DNA of 6,306 nucleotides from Chloroflexota bacterium (GCA_026390045.1 JAPLGR010000410.1:1-6306); one strand, 5' to 3'. Shown: positions 1 to 5,812, numbered from the stretch's first letter. Notes: generated from the letters alone by a model not told the origin. Translations and numbers: made by a program.

Positions 1-99
1 GCGCGCCGCAAGCCGGATTCCGAGACACGAGGAACCGGCGCGAGCAAGCCGGCAGGGCGGCCGGTGCCCGTTCGACGTAATAACCATTATCGAGCGTGA
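1..99 (+). CDS. possible 3' end of an upstream gene (weak)
   Basis: Frame 1 is open from the window edge to a TGA at 97-99 and would give about 32 residues. They are basic and rich in Arg, Gly and Pro, and end in NNHYRA, which would suit a disordered C-terminal tail. A short hairpin starts at the stop codon. However, frame 2 is also open across this stretch (to a TGA at 116-118), and no domain is visible. The call rests only on composition and the hairpin, and the stretch may be non-coding. Confidence 0.2.
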   Translation, partial: ARRKPDSETRGTGASKPAGRPVPVRRNNHYRA

Positions 100-114
100 G
101 ACGCGCCTGTCTCA
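97..114 (+). other. short perfect hairpin after the possible upstream stop
   Basis: TGAGAC (97-102) and GTCTCA (109-114) form a perfect 6-bp stem around a 6-nt loop, starting exactly at the TGA of the frame-1 tail. No T-run follows, so it is not a canonical intrinsic terminator. It could still stabilise a 3' end. Confidence 0.3.
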
Positions 115-227
115 ATGAGCACGGCGTACTACTGGGCCGGCCCGAGCCACCCCCTACCCGTGTCGTGCGGCCCCAGGGCCGCCAGCATGGGTGGTGGGCG
201 CGAGCGACATGGGGGCCCCACGGCGTG
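115..227. other. non-coding stretch upstream of the gene 1 promoter
   Basis: The whole interval 100-352 lacks a convincing gene. Reading frames crossing it are low-complexity Arg/Pro/Gly and have no ribosome binding site. Several short GC palindromes occur, such as GGGCCGGCCC at 134-143, as expected at this GC content. I see nothing else before the promoter at 228. Confidence 0.5.
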
Positions 228-256
228 TTGCCCGGGCACGGGCGCCAGCCTATACT
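228..256 (+). promoter_or_regulatory. sigma70-type promoter of gene 1
   Basis: A -35 TTGCCC (228-233; 4 of 6 match TTGACA) is separated by exactly 17 nt from a -10 TATACT (251-256; 5 of 6 match TATAAT). The -10 is one of few AT-rich spots in a GC-rich leader. Transcription would start near 263, giving a 5' leader of about 90 nt. This placement also argues against translation starting at the GTG at 191, which lies upstream of the promoter. Confidence 0.6.
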
Positions 257-338
257 CCCCCCGACAGTCCCCTCAATCGCCGCGATGGCGAGCCCGGGGC
301 GGCCGGCCGGACTGGCCCGCAAACCGGTCCTTTCCGCC

Positions 339-348
339 AAGGAGGAGG
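339..348 (+). promoter_or_regulatory. ribosome binding site that fixes the gene 1 start
   Basis: AAGGAGGAGG is a near-perfect anti-Shine-Dalgarno match ending 4 nt before ATG 353. The frame stays open upstream to a GTG at 191, but this site, the signal peptide right after ATG 353 and the promoter all select 353. Confidence 0.8.
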
Positions 349-352
349 TCCC

Positions 353-2149
353 ATGTCCCCCACTCGCCGAAGATGGACGATCGCGCTAGGCCTGCTGGTC
401 ATCCTGGCAATTGTGCTGGGCTGCTCAGCCCCGAGCCGGATCCTGGGTGAGTCGCCATTGGCCACCCTGGTAGAGGGATTGCCCGGTGACGAGGAATCGC
501 AGCCGGGCTCTGAGCCGACGCCCGGGGGCGAAGAATTGCAGCCCGGCGGCGAGCCGACGCCTGGTGAGACGGCCGCGCCGGAGCCCCTGGTCGTCACGCA
601 CCAAGGCAGCAGCTTCAACGTGTACTCACTGGATGGAACGCTGGTCGAGACCCGCTCGGCGGATGGCCTGGACTACGCGCGCCCCAACACCGCCCAGGTT
701 GTTGGCGAGTCGATCTACTACGTCGACAGCGGCGGACAGGGACTGGGTGGCGTGGTCCGCCGCGTCACCTCATCCGGCGTCGAAACGCTCGATTTCACGG
801 CTGTGGAGGACACGGATACATTGACCTTCGCGATCTCGGAGGACGAAACCCGAATCGCCTGGACGCAGGCGTTCTTCGGACAAGCGTCCCGTTTCAGCAA
901 ACTGTGGATCGCAGGCATTGACGGCAGCAACCCTCAAGTCATCGTCGAGACTGGTCCGCCTTATGACCTGCCGGAATACTATGCGCTGGAGGCTGTGCGC
1001 TGGGTGGGCGAGGATCTGATCTACGCCTACCAGGTGACCGGCATTGGAGGCTACATCCTGTTCTTCGGCTGGTCGAGCTTCTACCGCTACAGCCCCGCCG
1101 ATGGCAGTTCGGTGCCGCTGGTCCCGGCCAGCGAAGAGAGTGCAGGACCCTGTTGGTATGCCGTGTCCCCCGATGGGCAGTATGCCGTCGGTGGATGTGG
1201 AGAAGGCGGGATGCGCGAGCGCGAGCTCAGTAGCGGCACCGATACGTCCTTCCCGGTTCTGCCGGACCAAGGGCAGCAGGGCGGCGCTGCCTACTCGCCT
1301 TCCGGTGAGCGGCTCGCCTACGCCATCGCGCGCGGCAACTACGAGGACGAGAGCGGCCAAGTACTCGTGCGCCTGAGCCGGGGCAAGGATCCGACCGTTC
1401 TCTCCACTCAGACGCCTGGCTACTTCGAGCGAATCCTGTGGGCGGATGAGGAACGAATGGTCGTCGGCTACGCTGAAGGGGAAAGCAATGCCGTCGACCT
1501 GCTGACCATTGATGGGACACGCACGCCAATCGGCGACGGCCGCCTGATCGGCCTGATGCAGCCTGCGCCCACGGCGGCTGCCGCTGGCCTGCCCGATCAG
1601 GTGAACCGTGGGCAGCTGAAGATCGTGCGTCTGACCGCCAATGGAGACATCGCAGGCCCGGGGATCAAGATTGTGGTTCGCAATCCTGGGTCGGAGGACA
1701 TCACCACAACCATCCCGTGTGGCTTTGTGTTCGAGCCGGACGACGCCAGCGATCAGCGCCTGATGCTCGTGCAGCCGGTGACCGCTGTTGTCCCGGCAGG
1801 CGGCGAAGTGACGCTGACCGCCTACGTGGTCTGCATTGATTCGGGCAATGCAGCGCCGGACGATGGAGCCACATACACGCTGGGGACGATGCAGAGCGGC
1901 GATTTGCTCAAACTGGCGCAGTGCGCCTGTGGTGAGGATCTGGCCGGCAGCGCCGACCCGCTCGGGGGCATGGGAGTGATGATTGCCGGCTGGATGATCC
2001 GCGAGGGGGCGTCATTTGCCGATGTGCAGGCCCAGGGGGGAGAAGGGGCGAGCAGCGAGACGTTTGGGGGGACCATGAGTGGGTTGCTCGATATGTTCGC
2101 CGAATCATCGGAGAGCTGGTTCGACCGCTGCAACATCCCAAGCCCTTGA
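353..2149 (+). CDS. lipoprotein with WD40/TolB-like beta-propeller and Cys-containing C-terminal domain
   Basis: The product has 598 residues. Residues 1-24 are a lipoprotein signal: three Arg, a hydrophobic core, then a lipobox VLGC with Cys24 as the lipidation site. Residues about 45-80 are a Pro/Gly/Glu/Thr linker containing a 13-residue tandem repeat. Residues about 81-405 look like a beta-propeller, with recurring blade signatures such as YSLDG, AVSPDGQYAV, AYSPSGERLAYA and TIDGT, as in WD40-like/TolB-type proteins. Residues about 418-598 form a separate beta-rich domain with IPCGFVFEP, VVPAGGEV and VVCID motifs and six cysteines (456, 494, 524, 526, 593 and others nearby), which could form disulfides outside the cell. 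The likely role is an anchored extracytoplasmic binding or scaffold protein; no catalytic residues are recognised. It has its own promoter and appears monocistronic. Domain assignment is by eye; the exact function is unknown. Confidence 0.88.
   Translation: MSPTRRRWTIALGLLVILAIVLGCSAPSRILGESPLATLVEGLPGDEESQPGSEPTPGGEELQPGGEPTPGETAAPEPLVVTHQGSSFNVYSLDGTLVETRSADGLDYARPNTAQVVGESIYYVDSGGQGLGGVVRRVTSSGVETLDFTAVEDTDTLTFAISEDETRIAWTQAFFGQASRFSKLWIAGIDGSNPQVIVETGPPYDLPEYYALEAVRWVGEDLIYAYQVTGIGGYILFFGWSSFYRYSPADGSSVPLVPASEESAGPCWYAVSPDGQYAVGGCGEGGMRERELSSGTDTSFPVLPDQGQQGGAAYSPSGERLAYAIARGNYEDESGQVLVRLSRGKDPTVLSTQTPGYFERILWADEERMVVGYAEGESNAVDLLTIDGTRTPIGDGRLIGLMQPAPTAAAAGLPDQVNRGQLKIVRLTANGDIAGPGIKIVVRNPGSEDITTTIPCGFVFEPDDASDQRLMLVQPVTAVVPAGGEVTLTAYVVCIDSGNAAPDDGATYTLGTMQSGDLLKLAQCACGEDLAGSADPLGGMGVMIAGWMIREGASFADVQAQGGEGASSETFGGTMSGLLDMFAESSESWFDRCNIPSP
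491..568 (+). repeat. 39-bp imperfect tandem repeat (two copies) in the gene 1 linker
   Basis: Units 491-529 and 530-568 encode EESQPGSEPTPGG and EELQPGGEPTPGE. In-frame 39-nt duplication of a Pro/Gly/Glu linker just after the lipidated Cys would lengthen the tether between membrane and propeller. Copy number of such units often varies between strains, which here is inference. Confidence 0.75.
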
Positions 2150-2506
2150 ACGCAGGTGGATGGGACCGGGTCTCTCTCCAACTACCGGTCAATGCACGCA
2201 ACGTGACCCAGACTGCGGGGAAAGTTGTCGCCTAAACCATATCTTGGCTGGGCCGCAAACCATAATGTGGCCGCCAGACGGCGAACTCCCGCACACAACT
2301 AGCTCCCCGGCACCCCGTTGAGGGTCGCATGTAGAGCGCAATGCGGCCGAAAGCGCGGGGTTATGGCCATAGCGTGGCCGAGAGTGCAGCCAGTCGGAGG
2401 CGCAGCTTGAGAACTCAGCCCTACTAAGATCTAGGGGACGGTCACGCCGCAGCATTCGGCATGCGTTGTGACCATACACCCCACTTCACACGTCCGAACC
2501 TCCCCC
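2150..2506. other. non-coding gap between gene 1 and the caspase-like gene
   Basis: No reading frame here has both a ribosome binding site and protein-like composition. Just after gene 1, GACCGG (2164-2169) and CCGGTC (2185-2190) can pair around a 15-nt loop, but there is no T-run, so a terminator is doubtful. The middle holds the CATANNKTGGCCG copies listed separately. From about 2391 to 2506 I see nothing specific. Confidence 0.5.
2238..2380 (+). repeat. cluster of four CATANNKTGGCCG repeats, upstream cluster
   Basis: Copies lie at 2238-2250 (CATATCTTGGCTG, one mismatch), 2261-2273 (CATAATGTGGCCG), 2337-2349 (CGCAATGCGGCCG, three changes) and 2368-2380 (CATAGCGTGGCCG), all in + orientation. 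The first two are preceded by the same AAAC. The last is followed by AGAGTGCAGC, so TGGCCGAGAGTGCAGC (2375-2390) recurs exactly at 4686-4701 beyond the next gene. Multiple short repeats of this kind resemble transposase-binding repeats at IS21-family ends, where motifs like CATAAAGTGGCCA recur. No istA or istB gene is present, so decayed ends are an inference. Confidence 0.6.
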
Positions 2507-2537
2507 TTGCCGCCTCCAGGAACGGACCTATAGTTCC
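2507..2537 (+). promoter_or_regulatory. promoter of the caspase-like gene with an overlapping inverted repeat
   Basis: TTGCCG (2507-2512) and TATAGT (2529-2534) are 16 nt apart, close in form to the gene 1 promoter. An inverted repeat GGAAC (2519-2523)/GTTCC (2533-2537) with a 9-nt spacer straddles the -10 box and could be an operator. Transcription would start near 2541, leaving about 60 nt of leader before ATG 2602. Confidence 0.5.
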
Positions 2538-2601
2538 ACGGTAGCTTGTTTGAAGAGATACCCCATATCCCCCTGACGGCCCAACCGGGAGGTGAGTAGC
2601 C

Positions 2602-3600
2602 ATGACCACCCGTCGGATCGCCCTCGCCGCTCTTCTTCTTTCCCTGGCAACGCTCTTCTGCACGCTCAAACCCTCGGGGGCGCCCGGCGGCTCATCCGGC
2701 CCGATCAGCGACGATGAGCGAATCGCCACACTGGATGCGATCAGCGAGGTGGCGCAAGCCTCCACCCTGCCCGACGGGGAGATGGACCGGGCCGCCCTGC
2801 TGACGTACTTCGAATCGAACCCGCAGTTCGAGCTCTCGGGCGAGGCGGACGATGGATCCGTCTGGGCGCGGTTCACCGACGGCCGCCTGGTTATCATCCC
2901 GCCCCCCATCCCGAAGTTATCTGAAGGGGAAGCGACGCTGCCGCCGTCGTCCGACTTGACTTCGCCTGGCGTCTCCTATGCACCGCCAGCAGTCCCTGTG
3001 ACAGCCGCTCCCGATAGCCCACAGGAAGGAAAGGCCGTTGCTGTGGCGCGGCAACAAGAAGGACGCAAGGACAACCTGCCCGCCAGCGACAAGGCTGTCG
3101 TCATGAGCGCACTGGGGGCCTATTTCGGGAATGCGCCCTCCGTTGTGAGCAAGTGGCTCACCGACAATGGCTATCCATCGCAGCCCGCCCCTGCGACGGT
3201 GGAGAGTCTCAAGGCGGTGCAGGACGTGGGGGTGTTCTACTTCTACACACACGGCGGCAGTGGTTGCCTCGGCACATTCGAGGCTTGTAAGGCGAAGTAC
3301 ACGCCAGCGGCCCCTGGTGCACCAACGGCCGCAACTCCCCAAGTTGCCTATACGTATGCGCTGTGGACCTCGACCCCGGTCAGCAAGGCGAACGACGCGA
3401 CCTTCAAGGCGGACCTGGACGGAAAGTTCCTGGCGTACTCGTATGCCGACAGCTTTGACGTGAAGGACAAAGAAGACCTTCAGTGGCGCTATGCAATCAC
3501 GGACACGTTTGTTGTCAAGTACATGCTGTTCAGCCAGGACAGCCTGGTGTTCATCAACGCGTGTTCGTCCATGAGGCACGACCTACACGACGCATCTTGA
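2602..3600 (+). CDS. exported caspase/gingipain-like (clan CD) protein, N-terminal part of a disrupted gene
   Basis: The start ATG 2602 follows GGAGGTG (2588-2594). Residues 1-19 are a signal sequence; Cys20 follows ATLF, whose Phe at -1 does not fit a lipobox, so lipidation is doubtful. Residues about 35-100 form a small domain ending VWARFTDGRLVIIP. Residues about 110-160 are a Pro/Ala-rich linker. Residues about 161-325 look like the core of a clan CD cysteine peptidase: ALGAYFG and WLTDNGY, then a beta-strand ending in YTHGGSG (His217), and a second strand LVFINACSS (Cys321). The His-Gly and Ala-Cys-Ser contexts are those of the catalytic dyad in caspase, gingipain and CHAT proteins. The frame ends 11 residues after Cys321, before the second half of the fold that such enzymes need, and related sequence resumes in another frame. 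The product is probably inactive. The substrate is unknown. Confidence 0.75.
   Translation: MTTRRIALAALLLSLATLFCTLKPSGAPGGSSGPISDDERIATLDAISEVAQASTLPDGEMDRAALLTYFESNPQFELSGEADDGSVWARFTDGRLVIIPPPIPKLSEGEATLPPSSDLTSPGVSYAPPAVPVTAAPDSPQEGKAVAVARQQEGRKDNLPASDKAVVMSALGAYFGNAPSVVSKWLTDNGYPSQPAPATVESLKAVQDVGVFYFYTHGGSGCLGTFEACKAKYTPAAPGAPTAATPQVAYTYALWTSTPVSKANDATFKADLDGKFLAYSYADSFDVKDKEDLQWRYAITDTFVVKYMLFSQDSLVFINACSSMRHDLHDAS
3572..3600 (+). other. frameshift/deletion junction in the caspase-like gene
   Basis: Frame 1 codes convincingly through Cys321 (codon 3562-3564) and stops at TGA 3598-3600. Frame 2 has a TGA at 3572-3574 and is then open to 4495 with protein-like sequence. The reading frame must therefore change between these points. 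Only about 25 codons lie between the catalytic Cys and the start of the TIG-like module near 3638, so the post-Cys half of the peptidase fold appears to be missing. That points to an out-of-frame deletion rather than a simple one-base slip. Confidence 0.7.
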
Positions 3601-3718
3601 GGTTCTTCACCTCCGCGACTCCTTTTCCATCCTCCGCCCATCGATCGAGTCCGTATTCGCACATGAAGACAAGTCCCAACTCGAGATCTGGGGCATTTTC
3701 GGGGACAGGCAGGGCGAT

Positions 3719-4495
3719 GTGACCGTGACTATTGGCGGCACCGAGGTGGCCATCGAGACGTGGGAGAACTTCAAGATCATCGTCACCCTGCCGGCGGCCG
3801 ACAAGCCGGGCGGCTCGGGGAATGTCGTCGTCAAGGTCAGGAAACACGAGAGCAACGCCGTGCCCCTGACACTCTGGCGCGTCAAGTTCACCTACACGGA
3901 AGGCCCCGTCGAGCCGGTCGGCGCCATGGAGAATCTCTATCTGGACCTCTACTGGCGGGCGGATGTGCACCGCTGGCGCTCGGGCCCCGACGGCGAGGTG
4001 CACGACCAAGATCCCATCAAGCTCGTGCCGGCGGATGCCTCCTCAGGAAGCTGGGACTGCGACTGGCACGGGTCCTACGGGGCATTCACGTTCACCACGG
4101 AGGTCGGCCAGGGAGAACTGCCATTCACCCGAGAGAAGGGACCCATCGGCTTCACCTCGGAGGCGAAGATCGACGCGAAGGAGCACACGATCTCGCACCT
4201 GGAGTTCGTGATGAACCTTGACAAGGAGAATACGTGCGTCGTGAGGACCGCGGGGGGCGGAGTTAGCGGAACGCAGGGGTACGGATTCCTCTTCCTTCCG
4301 TCCTTGCTGGATGAGATCATCCCAGATATGCCGGTGACCGGGCCGTTGACGCTGGACAAAAGCTGGACGCTGACTGCGGGTAATCGAGCTCTGATCCAGG
4401 ATGGCCAATGGCCATATCTCAAGTGGGAGGACACCAAGCCGCAGGAGGACACCGAGCCGAAGTACGCGCCGGATCCGAAGGAGACGGAGGCGTAG
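3719..4495 (+). CDS. C-terminal fragment of the disrupted caspase-like gene: IPT/TIG-like module plus unknown domain
   Basis: The first start codon in this frame is GTG 3719, with no good ribosome binding site and in the middle of a domain, so it is probably not a real start. Coding-quality sequence in the same frame extends back to 3575 and includes PSIESV (3638 on) and LEIWGIFGDRQGDVTV. With the following IGG, DKPGGSGNVVVKV and ESNAVPLTLW this reads as an IPT/TIG (immunoglobulin-like) module ending near residue 52 of the GTG-initiated fragment. Residues about 70-235 are an unrecognised beta-rich domain with aromatic and Gly-rich segments (DLYWRADVHRW, SWDCDWHGSYGAF, GTQGYGFLFLP). The last 22 residues are a charged Glu/Asp/Lys/Pro tail. 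It is most likely the 3' part of one ancestral gene with 2602-3600. Expression as a separate protein is doubtful. Confidence 0.6.
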   Translation: MTVTIGGTEVAIETWENFKIIVTLPAADKPGGSGNVVVKVRKHESNAVPLTLWRVKFTYTEGPVEPVGAMENLYLDLYWRADVHRWRSGPDGEVHDQDPIKLVPADASSGSWDCDWHGSYGAFTFTTEVGQGELPFTREKGPIGFTSEAKIDAKEHTISHLEFVMNLDKENTCVVRTAGGGVSGTQGYGFLFLPSLLDEIIPDMPVTGPLTLDKSWTLTAGNRALIQDGQWPYLKWEDTKPQEDTEPKYAPDPKETEA

Positions 4496-4655
4496 CGTTC
4501 GGCGAGGGACATCGCCGGGCATTCAACCCACACACGAGAGGAGGGCCTCGAAAGGCGCCCTTAGTGGAGGAGAGTGCTCCCTCCCGCCTCAGACGGAGGG
4601 CTGTCTAAGAAGGTCGCGGGCGGCCCCGCGGGTCACCAGAACGTGTCGCTCAGGC
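4496..4655. other. non-coding stretch after the disrupted gene
   Basis: CGGCGA (4500-4505) and TCGCCG (4512-4517) form a 6-bp stem around a 6-nt loop five bases after the stop, but no T-run follows, so it is at best a weak terminator. Several GGAGG-like motifs occur without a following gene. I see nothing else before the repeat cluster. Confidence 0.4.
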
Positions 4656-4764
4656 GACAGCTTGGCCGGGCCGTCGAGCATGACTTGGCCGAGAGTGCAG
4701 CAAAGCATAATGTGGCCGTGAGTGGAATGAAGCATAGCTTGGCCGGAACGGCCAAGTTGTGCTT
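4656..4764 (+). repeat. cluster of CATANNKTGGCCG repeats, downstream cluster
   Basis: Direct copies lie at 4656-4668 (GACAGCTTGGCCG, two changes), 4679-4691 (CATGACTTGGCCG), 4706-4718 (CATAATGTGGCCG, identical to 2261-2273) and 4733-4745 (CATAGCTTGGCCG). An inverted copy lies at 4749-4761 (CACAACTTGGCCG on the other strand). The 16-mer at 4686-4701 is identical to 2375-2390. The copies run in the same direction as the cluster before the caspase-like gene, so the two clusters flank that gene as direct repeats. They may be remnants of IS21-type ends or a non-autonomous element; no transposase gene is present. Confidence 0.6.
4730..4764 (+). other. long hairpin made by facing repeat copies
   Basis: A 16-bp stem (4730-4745 with 4749-4764, two G-U pairs in RNA) closes on a 3-nt GAA loop. 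The inner eight pairs, CTTGGCCG/CGGCCAAG, are perfect. It consists of one + copy and one - copy of the intergenic motif. There is no T-run after it (TGAGTCACAG follows), so it is not a standard intrinsic terminator, although it could end or stabilise transcripts. It may instead be the palindromic tip of a small mobile repeat. Confidence 0.65.
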
Positions 4765-4802
4765 TGAGTCACAGAAGTCCCCCCGCACTCTGCTCATCTT
4801 GG

Positions 4803-4866
4803 CCTTCTGCTTTCACCTGCCCCCTCCTTTCTCTCTGGTCCTTCATCCTCCCTTCACCACTTCTTT
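4803..4866 (+). other. pyrimidine-rich tract upstream of gene 3
   Basis: About 56 of 64 bases are C or T on the + strand, unlike the balanced composition around it. No convincing -10/-35 pair is visible between here and ATG 4922, so the gene 3 promoter is not identified. If transcribed, the tract would give an unstructured C/U-rich leader. Confidence 0.4.
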
Positions 4867-4890
4867 ACGGCCTCCGGGTAACGTTGGGTT

Positions 4891-4906
4891 GACCTTGATC
4901 AAGGTC
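4891..4906. promoter_or_regulatory. perfect 16-bp palindrome, candidate operator at the gene 3 start
   Basis: GACCTTGATCAAGGTC is a perfect dyad with no spacer, ending 4 nt before the GGAGG ribosome binding site (4911-4915) of gene 3. As it has no loop it suits a dimeric DNA-binding regulator better than an RNA hairpin. The core TTGATCAA recalls FNR/CRP half-sites (TTGAT/ATCAA), but the spacing is wrong for a standard FNR site. The ACCTT/AAGGT arms are loosely like MerR-family operators. The cognate regulator is unknown. Confidence 0.5.
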
Positions 4907-4921
4907 CTTGGGAGGTAGTGA

Positions 4922-5794
4922 ATGAACAAGGTGCTGAAGATTCTGGGGATCGTTGTCCTGGCACTGGTCGTTGTGGGTGCGCTGCTGGGCGGAGGATTCC
5001 TGATGGGAAGGGCGGTCACATCCTGGCAAGTCGCCGAATCCCCTCAGGCCGCGGGCGCATACGGCCCCGGCATGATGCAGGGTTGGGATGATGATCAGAC
5101 GCCGAACAACCGGCCGGGCATGATGGACCGGGGTGGCTCACAGTCGGGGTCCGACGGCGGGCGCGAGTTCGGTGGAATGCCAGAAAGATTTGGGCGCGGC
5201 TCCGCCGAGGCCGACGTCGAACCTCTGACGATGGAGGCGACGACCGAGGTGGTCCAGACGTTCCTCGACGAGCTGGGCAAGGAGAACCTGGCGCTGGGTG
5301 AGATCATGATCTTCGACAATCATGCCTACGCCGTGATCGAGGACACCACGACCGGCCAGGGAGCCTTCGAAGTGCTTGTCGATCCGGCTCGCCAGGTCGT
5401 GCACCTCGAGTACGGTCCGTCGATGATGTGGAACACGGTCTACTGCATGCACGGCACCGACCCGATCCCCGGTTCGGCTCGGATGGGCGGTCGGATGACC
5501 CAGGCACCTGCGCCCTGGGCAGGTGTGGGCGGCTTGGACGGTGACGGCCCCACGACGATCACGACCGACTCCACGCCGCTGACCGAAGCCGAAGCGCGCG
5601 ACAAGGCGGCCGCGTATCTCGAGGAGGCCTATCCGGGTCAGATGCTCGCCGCTACAGCCGAATCGTTCCCCGGCTACTTCACTTTTGACGTCGAGAGCGA
5701 CGGCACACCCGTCAGCATGCTCAGCGTCACCGCCTACACCGGCCAGGTCTGGTATCACACCTGGCACGGGACTTTTGTTGAGATGAGCGAGTGA
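4922..5794 (+). CDS. membrane-anchored Met-rich protein with two PepSY-like repeats
   Basis: ATG 4922 follows GGAGG (4911-4915) with a 6-nt spacer. The 290-residue product has one N-terminal transmembrane segment (about residues 5-28, no lipobox), so the rest is probably outside the membrane. Residues 45-95 are a Gly/Met-rich linker with PGMM, PGMMDR and FGGMPERFG. Residues about 101-166 (TEVVQTFLDELG, LALGEIMIFDNHAYAVIED, AFEVLVDP) and 214-283 (LTEAEARDKAAAYLEEAYPG, GYFTFDV, MLSVTAYTGQVWYHTWHG) read as two PepSY-like units. Between them lies PSMMW with a nearby CMHG. Clustered Met, His and Cys on an exported domain suggest binding of a soft metal such as Cu(I), which is inference. From memory, similar proteins occur in Chloroflexota and anaerobes near metal transport genes, but none has a settled name. 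It is a single-gene unit ended by a strong terminator. Confidence 0.85.
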   Translation: MNKVLKILGIVVLALVVVGALLGGGFLMGRAVTSWQVAESPQAAGAYGPGMMQGWDDDQTPNNRPGMMDRGGSQSGSDGGREFGGMPERFGRGSAEADVEPLTMEATTEVVQTFLDELGKENLALGEIMIFDNHAYAVIEDTTTGQGAFEVLVDPARQVVHLEYGPSMMWNTVYCMHGTDPIPGSARMGGRMTQAPAPWAGVGGLDGDGPTTITTDSTPLTEAEARDKAAAYLEEAYPGQMLAATAESFPGYFTFDVESDGTPVSMLSVTAYTGQVWYHTWHGTFVEMSE

Positions 5795-5812
5795 GCTCTC
5801 CCTCACGAGAGC
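5795..5812 (+). other. short hairpin right after the gene 3 stop
   Basis: GCTCTC (5795-5800) and GAGAGC (5807-5812) form a perfect 6-bp stem directly after TGA 5792-5794. It abuts the main terminator hairpin, so the two would stack in tandem at the transcript end. Confidence 0.45.

Noticed and set aside
73..91. Fur-box-like AT island ending in AACCATTATC
   Set aside because: It matches only about 12 of 19 positions of the E. coli Fur consensus, the left half-site is absent, and it is not near a promoter. Low-complexity AT sequence explains it.
191..352. N-terminal extension of gene 1 from GTG 191
   Set aside because: It lies upstream of the predicted promoter, lacks a ribosome binding site and would bury the lipoprotein signal peptide 54 residues inside the protein.
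2164..2190. Terminator after gene 1
   Set aside because: The 6-bp GACCGG/CCGGTC stem has a 15-nt loop and no T-run, too weak to call.
2917..3579. Minus-strand open frame opposite the caspase-like gene
   Set aside because: The + strand carries recognisable His and Cys motifs and a signal peptide, while the antisense product is Arg/Val-rich without any known motif.
3590..3602. Programmed +1 frameshift at the TGA 3598-3600, in the manner of prfB
   Set aside because: Skipping the T at 3598 would enter the right frame, but the codon before the stop is TCT rather than a slippery CTT, no Shine-Dalgarno-like stimulator is placed before it, and the peptidase half after the Cys would still be missing. 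Deletion fits better.
2238..4764. CRISPR-like array from the repeated 13-mers
   Set aside because: Units are too short and degenerate, spacing is irregular, and the copies are split between two gaps with no cas genes.
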